DNA of 64,000 bases, from assembly GCF_001487165.1 (NCBI RefSeq), contig NZ_LN913006.1:809596-873595 (forward strand), read 5' to 3'. Below the pieces are notes generated by a model. The model was not told where the DNA came from. It saw only the letters and a list, made by a program, of their open reading frames with translations, and ran no database searches. Shown piece by piece: positions 1-8,355 of the stretch. Numbering within the stretch: the stretch's first letter is position 1; every line of letters starts with the position of its first letter. The stretch is from Blautia massiliensis (ex Durand et al. 2017). GTDB taxonomy: Bacteria > Bacillota > Clostridia > Lachnospirales > Lachnospiraceae. A program made the translations under genes and the position numbers.

Positions 1-1
1 C

Positions 2-823
2 GGAATGGTAACCGGAACATCCTGGGTCATGGTTCCGGAAACCGTAAAATTTAACCTGACAGGGAAGCTTCCTGAGGGCGTTTACGCAAGAGATCTGATC
101 CTTACCATTATCGGCGAGATCGGGGCAAACGGCTGCAACTATCAGGCAATGGAGTTTGCCGGTGAGGGCGCCAGAACATTAAGCATCAGCGACCGTATGG
201 CACTTTGCAACATGGCTGTTGAGGCCGGTGCGAAGACAGGGATCTTTGAGGCTGATGATAAAGCTCTGGAATATCTGAAAGAGCATGGACGTGAGCCAAA
301 AGCGGTATATCACAGCGATCCGGATGCTGTTTACGCAAGAGAGTATACCTTTGATCTTTCAAAAGTTCGTCCGGTTGTAGCGAAGCCAGACTTTGTTGAC
401 AATGTGGTTCCGGCTGAGGAAACCTGCGGCATCAAGATCAACGAAGCGTTCCTTGGCTCCTGCAATAACGGCCGTATTGAAGACCTCCGTGTAGGCGCAG
501 AGGTGATCAAAGGCAAAAAAGTTGCAGAGGGAGTTCGTTTCCTGGTTGTTCCTGCAAGCCAGACCATCTATCGTCAGGCATTAAAGGAGGGGCTTATCGA
601 TATCTTCATGGAAGCAGGGGCTATTGTTATGAACCCGAACTGCAGTGTATGCTGGGGAAGCTGCCAGGGTGTTATCGGCGAGAATGAGGTCCTGATCAGC
701 ACAGGAACCCGTAATTTCAAGGGACGTGCAGGTCATCCGAGCTCCAAGGTTTACCTGGGATCTGCGGCAACAGTTACTGCATCTGCCGTTGCAGGTGAGA
801 TCGCAATTGCTGACAGAGTATAA
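2..823 (+). CDS. Aconitase/3-isopropylmalate dehydratase large subunit family, C-terminal part (copy 1)
   Basis: The reading frame is already open at the window edge, so the N-terminus (about 150 residues) is missing. The visible part aligns by eye along its whole length with the complete copy at 1473-2717. It keeps three likely [4Fe-4S] cysteines: one in GSCNNGR and two in NPNCSVCWGSC. The family dehydrates and rehydrates 2- or 3-hydroxy tricarboxylates or isopropylmalate. Two residues differ from textbook LeuC: GSCNNGR replaces SCTNGR, and the CSVCWGSC loop resembles the homoaconitase/dimethylmalate dehydratase branch. A 135-bp gap separates it from the small-subunit gene, and no leuA or leuB is nearby. 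Substrate is unknown; leucine biosynthesis is only one option. Confidence 0.85.
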   Translation, partial: GMVTGTSWVMVPETVKFNLTGKLPEGVYARDLILTIIGEIGANGCNYQAMEFAGEGARTLSISDRMALCNMAVEAGAKTGIFEADDKALEYLKEHGREPKAVYHSDPDAVYAREYTFDLSKVRPVVAKPDFVDNVVPAEETCGIKINEAFLGSCNNGRIEDLRVGAEVIKGKKVAEGVRFLVVPASQTIYRQALKEGLIDIFMEAGAIVMNPNCSVCWGSCQGVIGENEVLISTGTRNFKGRAGHPSSKVYLGSAATVTASAVAGEIAIADRV

Positions 824-958
824 GAGTTTCAGAAAAGATTTAAATAATATATTCAGAAATTATCAGAGGATGATCCGTTTCGGCGTGGGTTCTTATAACA
901 GGGCAGACAGAAAACATTTGCCTGATGATACGGAACGGAATAAACAGGAGATATACAT

Positions 959-1450
959 ATGGAAGCATTTACAGGAAAAGTATGGGTACTTGGTGATGAT
1001 ATCGATACGGATATCATTATCCCGACAGAGTACCTTGCACTGAAAACCATTGACGATATGAAACAGTACGGATTCAGTCCCCTTCGTCCGGAGCTGGCCG
1101 GACAGATCCAAAAGGGCGACATTATTGTAGCAGGAAAGAACTTCGGATGCGGATCCTCCAGAGAGCAGGCACCGGAGATCATCAAGGCACTGGGTGTGCA
1201 GTGTGTCATTGCGAAATCTTTTGCCCGGATCTTTTTCCGCAACTCCATTAACAACGGCCTTCTTCTTATTGAGCAGCCGGATCTTCATGACAATGTAAAA
1301 GAGGGAGATCAGGTTACGGTAGTAATGAATGAGCATGTAGAGCACAATGGAAAACAGTACCCGATCGCTTCTCTTCCAGAGAATCTGATGGATATCATCC
1401 AGGCTGGCGGACTGGTAAAAGCCATGCGTAAGCTGAACGGCCTGGACTAA
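959..1450 (+). CDS. leuD: 3-isopropylmalate dehydratase small subunit family (LeuD-like)
   Basis: A 163-residue swivel-domain protein that pairs with an aconitase-type large subunit to form the active site. It has the family landmarks DDIDTDIIIPTEYL near residue 15 and FGCGSSREQAP near residue 60. The start is preceded by AGGAGA about 6 nt upstream. It lies between two large-subunit genes, 22 bp before the second. In archaeal relatives, the residues right after IIP-x-x-YL help separate isopropylmalate from homoaconitate enzymes (roughly YLVY versus YLRT). Here the loop reads YLAL, matching neither. The family is certain; the substrate is not. Confidence 0.88.
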   Translation: MEAFTGKVWVLGDDIDTDIIIPTEYLALKTIDDMKQYGFSPLRPELAGQIQKGDIIVAGKNFGCGSSREQAPEIIKALGVQCVIAKSFARIFFRNSINNGLLLIEQPDLHDNVKEGDQVTVVMNEHVEHNGKQYPIASLPENLMDIIQAGGLVKAMRKLNGLD

Positions 1451-1472
1451 AAAAACGGAGAGGAGAGAAATA

Positions 1473-2717
1473 ATGGGCGAGACGATCATTGAAAAAATTA
1501 TCAGACATAATACAGGCAAGGCAGTAAAGCCTGGTGATATCGTGACGGTCAATGTGGACAGAGTGATGATCCATGATATCTTTATTCCGTTTGTAGCGGA
1601 AAAATTTGAGGAGATGGGCTTTCAGAAGCTGTGGGATCCGGACAAGGTTGTTCTGATCTATGACCATCTTGTACCGGCAAGTCAGCAGGATGATACCAGA
1701 CATTTCCATGTGGGAGATGCTTTTGCAGCTAAATATGGCATGAAAAACGTACACAGAAGTGACGGTATCTGTCATCAGCTTATGACTGAGGCAGGTTATG
1801 TTAAACCCGGTAATATTGTATTTGGCACAGACAGCCATACCACGACTTATGGATGTGTCGGTGCGTTTTCTTCCGGCATCGGTTACACAGAGATGGCCAG
1901 CATCCTGGGAACAGGAACCATGTGGATCAAGGTTCCGGAAACCATAAAGGTTGTGATCGACGGAGAACTTCCGGAGAATGTCATGTCCAAGGATATCATC
2001 CTCCGCCTGATCGGTGACCTTCGTGCAGATGGAGCTACTTACCGTGCTTTGGAATTTTCCGGAAGCACCATTGAAAATATGTCTGTGGCAAGCCGTATGA
2101 CTATGGCGAATATGGCAATTGAGGCCGGTGCGAAATGTGCACTTTTCACACCGGATGAGAAGACAGCTGCTTACTGCAACGTAGAGCTTGATGATTATCA
2201 GAAGAGTCTTGTGGGAGATGAGGATGCTGTCTACATGAAGACCATAACTTATAAAGCAGAGGATTTTGTGCCGGTAATGGCATGTCCGTCTCAGGTGGAC
2301 AAGATCCGTGATGTCAGTGAGCTTCAGGGTGAGACCATCGACCAGGTATTCATCGGTTCCTGTACCAACGGACGTCTGGAGGATCTTATGGCGGCAGCAG
2401 AGGTGCTGAAGGGCAAAAAGGTTGCAGACTTTGTAAAGCTGATCGTGACTCCTGCCAGCCGCAAAATTTACTGTCAGGCTATTGAGCTTGGCATTCTGGA
2501 TACTCTTGCGGAAGCAGGGGCTATCATTACACATCCGGGCTGCGGACTTTGCTGCGGAAGGACCGGCGGAATCCTGACAGACGGTGAAAAGGTCGTGGCA
2601 ACCAACAATCGTAATTTCCTGGGACGTATGGGAACTTCCAAGGTTCAGATCTATCTGGCATCTCCGAAAACAGCAGCAGCCTGTGCCGTTGCAGGCAAGA
2701 TCGTAATGCCGGAATAA
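1473..2717 (+). CDS. leuC: Aconitase/3-isopropylmalate dehydratase large subunit family (copy 2)
   Basis: A full-length 414-residue catalytic subunit, close to the size of the archaeal/clostridial LeuC-HacA type. Visible motifs are GTDSHTTTYG near residue 112, GSCTNGR near residue 292 and HPGCGLCCGR near residue 354; the cysteines of the last two ligate the catalytic [4Fe-4S] cluster. GGAGAGGAG sits just upstream of the ATG. It is related to, but clearly diverged from, the copy at 2-823, so this is an old paralogue pair rather than a recent duplication. An intrinsic terminator follows. It may partner with the small subunit at 959-1450; whether both large subunits share that partner cannot be seen. 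Confidence 0.88.
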   Translation: MGETIIEKIIRHNTGKAVKPGDIVTVNVDRVMIHDIFIPFVAEKFEEMGFQKLWDPDKVVLIYDHLVPASQQDDTRHFHVGDAFAAKYGMKNVHRSDGICHQLMTEAGYVKPGNIVFGTDSHTTTYGCVGAFSSGIGYTEMASILGTGTMWIKVPETIKVVIDGELPENVMSKDIILRLIGDLRADGATYRALEFSGSTIENMSVASRMTMANMAIEAGAKCALFTPDEKTAAYCNVELDDYQKSLVGDEDAVYMKTITYKAEDFVPVMACPSQVDKIRDVSELQGETIDQVFIGSCTNGRLEDLMAAAEVLKGKKVADFVKLIVTPASRKIYCQAIELGILDTLAEAGAIITHPGCGLCCGRTGGILTDGEKVVATNNRNFLGRMGTSKVQIYLASPKTAAACAVAGKIVMPE

Positions 2718-2775
2718 GAAGCAGAAGATTCTGAGAGAAATACTGTTGCCAGAAACAGATAAAGAAACGTATGAG

Positions 2776-2815
2776 AAAGACAGATTTTCGCAGAGGCGTC
2801 AGTCTGTCTTTTTTT
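2776..2815 (+). terminator. Rho-independent terminator after the dehydratase genes
   Basis: A 9-bp stem (AAAGACAGA at 2776-2784 with TCTGTCTTT at 2803-2811) runs straight into a T tract. It ends the dehydratase operon before the separately transcribed L,D-transpeptidase. Confidence 0.8.
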
Positions 2816-2932
2816 ACCGGATCAGAAGGATCCGGGATAAGTCATTTTTACAGAAAATGGGATTTATTGTATTATAATAACAGCCAGTGTGACAACATAA
2901 CATATATTACATAAGACTCGAGGGATAAGGGT

Positions 2933-4372
2933 ATGGAGAAAAGATCAACCATCAGTAAAAAGACACTGAAGATCATACTTGGGATCTGCATTGGCGTAAC
3001 AATCCTGGCAGTGGCAGGGTTATTTGTCTATACATACTTGGCAGATCACAATACGCTGGGACGGAAGATTTCCATATGGGGAGTGGATGTTTCCGGACTG
3101 GATGCAAAGCAGGCAGAAGAAAAGATCACTGCGGAATTTGCAGATCGTCCGGTATCCTTTCAGGAAAATGATCAGGAAGTTTACAGTACTACTTTGAAAG
3201 AGCTGGGCTACAGTCTCAATGAAGAAGCCCTTCTGAGTAAGCTTACAGAAATTCAGAAACAGCGGGAAGAGAGCCGGAAGCTTTTTCCAAAGGAAGAAAA
3301 TATAGAACCGGAATGTCAGATCGAGGAAGATGAGGAGCAGGAAAAGCAGGCTCTCGATCTTTCAAATTTCGGTACGGAAGAAAGAAAAGCTTCTGTTGAT
3401 GCAGCCATTCAGTACGATAAGGAGAAAAAAGAATTCACCCTTGTGAAGCAGGTACAGGGGACGGAGATCGATCCGGATAAGCTGGAGACTACCGTGGACA
3501 CAAATCTGAACGCAGCATTTGATACGGCTCTGCTTGGGGATATCATTACAGTACCGATCAACAAGCATGTGTATGTAAGTCCGACTGTCACTGCAACAGA
3601 GGATATGAAAAATAAGGTTACAGACCTGAACAGCCAGCTGAAGAAATACCGCAGCAGTACAGTAACTTATACATTCGGAAGTGAAACGGCTGTTCTGGAT
3701 TCCGATACGATCACATCCTGGCTGAAGGCTGAAGGGGAGACGCTGACTTTAGATGAAGAAGCCATTAAAGCCTACATCAGTGAGCTTGCCAACAAATACA
3801 ATACCATTTATGTTCCCCGCACCTTTCATACATCTACGGGAACGGATGTGACCATTGAGGGAAATGAGTACGGATACCGGATCGATCAGGACGGAGAATA
3901 TGCTCAGCTTCTGGAAGACCTGAAAAGCGGTACTGCTGTAACAAGAGAGCCTGTTTACAGCAAAAAAGGATACCAGAGAAACGGAACAGACGATCTGGCA
4001 GGCAGTTACATAGAGGTCAGTCTGGATGCACAGCATTTGTGGCTGTATAAGGACGGAAGCCTTGTGACGGAAACAGATATTGTCAGCGGTAAGCCGGTGA
4101 AGGGGCGTGAAACATATCGTGGTGCATGGCCGATCGCCTACAAGGCGAGTCCCTTTAACCTTACCAGCAATGAATATGGTTACGATGTAAAGGTTAATTA
4201 CTGGATGCCTTTTGTCTACGGACAGGGACTTCATGATGCGTCTTGGCAATCATCCTTTGGCGGGAACCGTTATAAAACCAACGGAAGCCACGGCTGCATC
4301 AATCTGCCTAAGGATCAGGCAGCACTGATCTATAACACCATTGATGCAGGTTATCCGATCATTATTTACTGA
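2933..4372 (+). CDS. L,D-transpeptidase with putative peptidoglycan-binding domains
   Basis: A 479-residue membrane-anchored cell-wall enzyme. Residues 11-33 form one transmembrane segment (N-terminus inside). The middle, about 50-310, resembles the PG_binding_4 domains found ahead of clostridial YkuD domains. The C-terminal 130 residues are the YkuD catalytic domain, with the SHGC signature at 452-455; Cys455 is the nucleophile and His453 its partner. The family forms 3-3 crosslinks in peptidoglycan or attaches proteins to it. An acidic Glu-rich insert lies near residues 122-145. It is monocistronic, with a terminator directly after the stop codon. Confidence 0.92.
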   Translation: MEKRSTISKKTLKIILGICIGVTILAVAGLFVYTYLADHNTLGRKISIWGVDVSGLDAKQAEEKITAEFADRPVSFQENDQEVYSTTLKELGYSLNEEALLSKLTEIQKQREESRKLFPKEENIEPECQIEEDEEQEKQALDLSNFGTEERKASVDAAIQYDKEKKEFTLVKQVQGTEIDPDKLETTVDTNLNAAFDTALLGDIITVPINKHVYVSPTVTATEDMKNKVTDLNSQLKKYRSSTVTYTFGSETAVLDSDTITSWLKAEGETLTLDEEAIKAYISELANKYNTIYVPRTFHTSTGTDVTIEGNEYGYRIDQDGEYAQLLEDLKSGTAVTREPVYSKKGYQRNGTDDLAGSYIEVSLDAQHLWLYKDGSLVTETDIVSGKPVKGRETYRGAWPIAYKASPFNLTSNEYGYDVKVNYWMPFVYGQGLHDASWQSSFGGNRYKTNGSHGCINLPKDQAALIYNTIDAGYPIIIY

Positions 4373-4379
4373 TAGGAGC

Positions 4380-4412
4380 AAAAAAGCTTCGGAGAGATCC
4401 GGAGCTTTTTTT
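4380..4412 (+). terminator. Terminator after L,D-transpeptidase
   Basis: AAAAAGCTTCGGA pairs with TCCGGAGCTTTTTT around a short GAGA loop, followed by T residues. It begins only a few bases after the transpeptidase stop. Confidence 0.85.
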
Positions 4413-4509
4413 ATGCCCGAAAATGAAAATTATCATGGAAGCAGGATCGTAAATGATAAGGTTTTTCAAAAGTACGTTAAAAAAAACACAAAAAAATATC
4501 GAAAAAGCC

Positions 4510-4538
4510 TTGTCGAAACAGAAATAACGTGATATGAT
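4510..4538 (+). promoter_or_regulatory. Predicted sigma-A promoter of the hdr-flx-frd-fum operon
   Basis: TTGTCG (4510-4515), a 17-bp spacer and TATGAT (4533-4538) form a good sigma-A promoter. It is about 200 bp upstream of the first gene, so the transcript would carry a long leader. Confidence 0.6.
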
Positions 4539-4544
4539 GATTTC

Positions 4545-4738
4545 GGAAATCGAGCTAATACACTTCTTAATTGCGGAGGAAGAGTGTTTTTCTCTTTTAT
4601 TTGGGTGCAAATTGATAAAAAAACTCAAATAAGTGTTAGTTGAGATTTCATTTTTTTATTCATGTATCGTTAAAAAAAAGACAATATATGAACAAGAATA
4701 TCTACTAGAAACGTCAGATTTTAGACTAAGAAAGGATA
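4545..4738 (+). promoter_or_regulatory. Long structured 5' leader of the hdr operon (possible attenuator)
   Basis: Between the predicted promoter and hdrB lie about 190 bases with two potential stem-loops. The first pairs ACACTTCTT (from 4560) with AAGAGTGT, one bulge, followed by TTTTTCTCTTTT, which looks like an intrinsic terminator. The second pairs TTATTTGGGT (4597-4606) with ACTCAAATAA (4623-4632), with one G-T pair, and overlaps the first T tract. This would suit attenuation or a protein/ligand-responsive leader. It matches no riboswitch class I recognise. The 4373-4509 part of the gap holds only the previous terminator and AT-rich sequence. Confidence 0.35.
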
Positions 4739-4747
4739 ATGAAAGGT

Positions 4748-5542
4748 ATGAAGTACAGTTATTATCCGGGTTGCACCCTGAGAACAAAGGCCAAAGATCT
4801 GGATGAGTATGCCAGAGCCAGTGCCACAGCCCTTGGGTTTGAGCTTGAGGAGATCGAGGACTGGCAGTGTTGTGGTGGTGTTTATCCGCTTGGCACAGAC
4901 GAGATCGCCACAAAGCTTTCTTCCGTCCGTGCGTTAAACCAGGCAAAAGAAAAAGGCCAGGATCTGGTGACAATCTGTTCAGCCTGTCATCATGTGATCA
5001 AGCGTGTCAATGATGATATGAAAAATGTGGAAGATATCCGGATCAGAGCCAACAATTATATGCAGTTGGAAGCTCCCTATGAAGGAGAGACAACCGTTCT
5101 CCATTATCTGGAGGTTCTCCGGGACAGAGTCGGTTTTGATAAACTGAAAGAAAAAGTAGTAAATCCTTTTACCGGAAAGAAGATCGGAGCCTATTACGGA
5201 TGTCTGCTTCTGAGACCTGGAAAGATCATGGCATTTGATGATCCGGAAAATCCAAGGATCATGGAGGATTTTATCCGTGCCCTTGGCGCTGAGCCTGTGA
5301 TCTATCCTTACAGAAATGAATGCTGTGGAGGATATATATCCCTGAAAGAAAAAGAAATGTCACAGAATATGTGTGAAAAGATTGAAGAAAGCGCAGCAGG
5401 CTTTGGCGCAGATATGCTGATCACTGCCTGTCCGCTCTGCAAATACAATCTGAATAAAAATTCCGGAAATAAAATGCCGGTTTACTATTTTACAGAGCTT
5501 CTGGCAGAAGCCCTTGGCGTCAAAGAGGAGGTGGCAAAATGA
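4748..5542 (+). CDS. hdrB: Heterodisulfide reductase subunit B-like protein
   Basis: A protein of about 264 residues with two complete CCG domains. Domain 1 has Cys9, Cys41-Cys42, Cys77 and Cys80; domain 2 has Cys152, Cys192-Cys193, Cys228 and Cys231. In HdrB of methanogens these bind two non-cubane [4Fe-4S] clusters that cleave a disulfide. All ligands are present, so the catalytic site appears intact. An ATG at 4739 would add three residues; I prefer 4748 because the AAAGGA site is too close to 4739 and homologues begin MKYxYYPG. Its stop overlaps hdrC by 4 bp (ATGA). The organism should lack coenzymes M and B, so the natural disulfide or other acceptor is unknown. Confidence 0.88.
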   Translation: MKYSYYPGCTLRTKAKDLDEYARASATALGFELEEIEDWQCCGGVYPLGTDEIATKLSSVRALNQAKEKGQDLVTICSACHHVIKRVNDDMKNVEDIRIRANNYMQLEAPYEGETTVLHYLEVLRDRVGFDKLKEKVVNPFTGKKIGAYYGCLLLRPGKIMAFDDPENPRIMEDFIRALGAEPVIYPYRNECCGGYISLKEKEMSQNMCEKIEESAAGFGADMLITACPLCKYNLNKNSGNKMPVYYFTELLAEALGVKEEVAK

Positions 5543-5928
5543 GAGATAACCATTCTGCTGCGGAAAAAATAAAGGAGATCAGCGGGACCAATCCTCTGAA
5601 ATGTATGAAGTGTGGCAAATGCTCTGCTACCTGCCCATCCTTTGACGAGATGGATATCAAGCCTCATCAGTTTGTGTCCTACGTGATCAATGAAAATATC
5701 GAAGCACTTGTAAATTCAGCATCTCTGTGGAAATGTCTTTCCTGTTTTGCCTGTGTGGAGCGCTGTCCGCGAGACGTAAAACCCGGAAAGATCATTGACG
5801 GGGCAAGACAGCTGGTTGTTCGGGAAAAAGGCGGAGACTATCTTTCACCAAATGAAATTCCGGAGCTTCTTGATCCGGAGCTTCCTCAGCAGCTGCTTGT
5901 AAGTGCGTTCAGAAGATACAGGAGGTGA
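5539..5928 (+). CDS. hdrC: Heterodisulfide reductase subunit C-like ferredoxin
   Basis: A 129-residue soluble protein with two [4Fe-4S] motifs: Cys22, 25, 28 and 32, then Cys66, 69, 72 and 76. In Hdr complexes this subunit passes electrons from HdrA to the CCG-domain subunit HdrB. It is translationally coupled to hdrB by a 4-bp overlap. No membrane segment is present, so the complex is cytosolic, unlike HdrE-linked forms. Confidence 0.88.
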   Translation: MRDNHSAAEKIKEISGTNPLKCMKCGKCSATCPSFDEMDIKPHQFVSYVINENIEALVNSASLWKCLSCFACVERCPRDVKPGKIIDGARQLVVREKGGDYLSPNEIPELLDPELPQQLLVSAFRRYRR

Positions 5929-5932
5929 GAAA

Positions 5933-7921
5933 GTGCAGAGAATCGGTGTATTTGTCTGTCATTGCGGAAGTAATATTGCCGCTACGGTAGACGTGAAAAA
6001 AGTTGTGGAGATCATTGCAAAAGAGCCAGGAGTTGTCCATGCAGAAGATTATCAGTATATGTGTTCTGAAGCAGGACAGTCCAGGATCCAGGAAGCCATC
6101 CGTGAAAAAAATCTCACAGGAGTGGTTGTCTGTTCCTGTTCTCCGCGTATGCATGAGGCAACTTTCCGTAAAGCAGCGGAAAAGGCCGGCCTGAATCCAT
6201 ATATGGTGGAGATCGCAAATATCCGTGAGCACTGTTCCTGGATCCACAAGGATATGCAGGAGGCTACGGAGAAGGCCGTGATCCTTGCAAGAGCAGCAGT
6301 AGCAAAAGTCAATTTAAATGCTCCTCTTCAGCCGGGAGAAAGCCAGGTTACAAAGAGAGCCCTGATCATCGGAGGCGGTATCGCCGGAATCCAGACGGCT
6401 CTTGATATTGCCGATGCAGGCTATGAAGTTGATATTGTGGAAAAAACACCAAGTATCGGCGGAAGAATGTCACAGCTTGACAAAACCTTCCCTACTCTGG
6501 ATTGCTCCGCATGTATCCTTACTCCAAAAATGGTGGAGGCTGCAGCTCACGAAAAGATCAATATCTATACATACAGTGAAGTAGAAAAAGTTGCAGGTTT
6601 TGTAGGAGATTTTACTGTTGATATCCGCAAAAAAGCGCGAAGTGTCAACATGGACAAATGTACAGGCTGTGGAGTCTGCCAGGAAAAATGTCCTTCCAAA
6701 AAGATTCCAAATGAGTTCAACAGAGGGCTGAACAACCGGTCAGCTATTTATACTCCGTTTGCACAGGCGATTCCAAATGTTCCTGTGATCGACAGAGAGC
6801 ATTGCCTGAAATTTAAGACAGGCAAATGTGGTGTCTGCTCCAAAGTATGTCAGGCAGGAGCCATTGATTACGACCAGCAGGATGAGATCGTAACACAGAA
6901 ATACGGAGCAATCGTGGTGGCAACCGGATTTGATACCATCAAGCTTGACAAATATGATGAATATGCATACAGCCAGAGCAAGGATGTGATCACATCTCTG
7001 GAGCTGGAGCGTATCATGAATGCTGCAGGACCTACAAAAGGACATCTTGAGCGCCTCTCCGATGGAAAAGCACCGAAGGAGATCGTATTTATCCAGTGTG
7101 TTGGAAGCCGTTGCTCCGATGACCGTGGAAAGCCATACTGTTCCAAGATCTGCTGTATGTACACAGCTAAGCATGCCATGCTGATCCGTGATAAATATCC
7201 GGATACCAATGTGACGGTATTTTATATTGATGTCCGTACACCTGGTAAAAACTTCGATGAGTTTTACAGAAGAGCAGTTGAGCAGTATAACGTAAACTAC
7301 ATCAAAGGTCAGGTAGGAAAAGTAATCCCGCAGCCGGATGGAACACTTCTTGTTCAGGGCTCGGACCTTCTTGATAATAAGCAGATCTTCAAGAAAGCAG
7401 ATATGGTAGTTCTTGCAACAGCCATTGAACCGAATCCGGATGTACGTAAGATTGCTACCATGCTTACTGCAAGTATTGACACCAACAATTTCCTTACAGA
7501 AGCCCATGCAAAGCTTCGTCCTGTAGAATCACCGACAGCAGGAATTTTCCTTTCCGGTGTATGCCAGGGGCCAAAGGATATCCCGGAGACAGTTGCCCAG
7601 GCAGGAGCTGCGGCTGTTAAGGCCATAGGACTTCTTGCAAAGGACAAGTTGACAACCAATCCATGTACGGCAAAATCCGACGAGCTTCTCTGTAACGGAT
7701 GCTCTACCTGTGCAAATGTATGTCCTTACGGAGCGATTTCCTATGAGGAGAAACAGGTCAACGATCACGGTATCCGTGAGACAAGAAGAGTTGCGGTTGT
7801 CAATACAGCACTTTGCCAGGGCTGCGGTGCCTGCACAGTAGCCTGCCCGTCAGGAGCCATGGACCTTCAGGGCTTCTCCAACAGACAGATTATCGCGGAG
7901 GTGGATGCAATATGTCGATAG
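5933..7921 (+). CDS. hdrA: Heterodisulfide reductase subunit A-like flavoprotein
   Basis: A 662-residue FAD protein from a GTG start at 5933. GGAGG lies 7 nt upstream; the frame opens earlier at 5903 inside hdrC. In order: an N-terminal domain with CHCG at residues 9-12, the FAD Rossmann motif GGGIAG near 147-152, an inserted ferredoxin region (CTGCGVCQEKCP and CGVCSKVC), and two C-terminal [4Fe-4S] motifs (CNGCSTCANVCPYG and CQGCGACTVACPSG). HdrA carries the bifurcating FAD in characterised Hdr complexes, splitting electron pairs between ferredoxin and HdrB. It overlaps the MvhD-like gene by 10 bp. No selenocysteine codon is involved. Confidence 0.9.
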   Translation: MQRIGVFVCHCGSNIAATVDVKKVVEIIAKEPGVVHAEDYQYMCSEAGQSRIQEAIREKNLTGVVVCSCSPRMHEATFRKAAEKAGLNPYMVEIANIREHCSWIHKDMQEATEKAVILARAAVAKVNLNAPLQPGESQVTKRALIIGGGIAGIQTALDIADAGYEVDIVEKTPSIGGRMSQLDKTFPTLDCSACILTPKMVEAAAHEKINIYTYSEVEKVAGFVGDFTVDIRKKARSVNMDKCTGCGVCQEKCPSKKIPNEFNRGLNNRSAIYTPFAQAIPNVPVIDREHCLKFKTGKCGVCSKVCQAGAIDYDQQDEIVTQKYGAIVVATGFDTIKLDKYDEYAYSQSKDVITSLELERIMNAAGPTKGHLERLSDGKAPKEIVFIQCVGSRCSDDRGKPYCSKICCMYTAKHAMLIRDKYPDTNVTVFYIDVRTPGKNFDEFYRRAVEQYNVNYIKGQVGKVIPQPDGTLLVQGSDLLDNKQIFKKADMVVLATAIEPNPDVRKIATMLTASIDTNNFLTEAHAKLRPVESPTAGIFLSGVCQGPKDIPETVAQAGAAAVKAIGLLAKDKLTTNPCTAKSDELLCNGCSTCANVCPYGAISYEEKQVNDHGIRETRRVAVVNTALCQGCGACTVACPSGAMDLQGFSNRQIIAEVDAICR

Positions 7922-8355
7922 AAACAAAGGAAGAATTCAGACCAAAGATCGTGGCATTCTGCTGTAACTGGTGCAGCTACGCCGGAGCAGACCTTGCCGG
8001 AAGCAGCCGTTTGAGCTATCCGGCGGATGTAAAGATCATCCGTGTTCCATGTTCCTGCCGTGTCAATCCCATGTTCATCCTCCGTGCCTTTGAAAAAGGA
8101 GCCGATGGTGTGATCATGTGCGGATGTCATCCGGGAGACTGCCATTACAGTACCGGAAACTATTATGCAAGAAGACGTATGACACTTCTGTTTTCAATGC
8201 TGGATTATATTGGGGTGGAAAACGGAAGAACACGTGTGGAATGGGTATCTGCCGCAGAAGGCGTGAAATTTTCACAGACTATGAATGAGTTTGTTGAGAA
8301 GATCCATTCACTTGGTAAAAACGTGAGATTGGAGGATATAAGATGCAGGAGCTGA
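7912..8355 (+). CDS. mvhD: MvhD/FlxD-like [2Fe-2S] hydrogenase-type subunit
   Basis: A 147-residue member of the MvhD family (methyl-viologen-reducing hydrogenase delta), which docks an electron donor to HdrA. The Cys pattern is FCCNWCSYAGAD at about 16-27, PCSCRVN near 46-52 and CGCHPGDCHY near 69-78. The start at 7912 is chosen from GGAGG 9 nt upstream and family length; the open frame extends further back, inside hdrA. It overlaps hdrA by 10 bp and the next gene by 13 bp, suggesting fixed stoichiometry. With no hydrogenase nearby, the electron donor is expected to be the Flx-like module that follows. Confidence 0.87.
   Translation: MSIETKEEFRPKIVAFCCNWCSYAGADLAGSSRLSYPADVKIIRVPCSCRVNPMFILRAFEKGADGVIMCGCHPGDCHYSTGNYYARRRMTLLFSMLDYIGVENGRTRVEWVSAAEGVKFSQTMNEFVEKIHSLGKNVRLEDIRCRS

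Noticed and set aside
4341-4532. 63-codon frame after the L,D-transpeptidase
   Set aside because: It runs through a terminator and a promoter and has no ribosome site.
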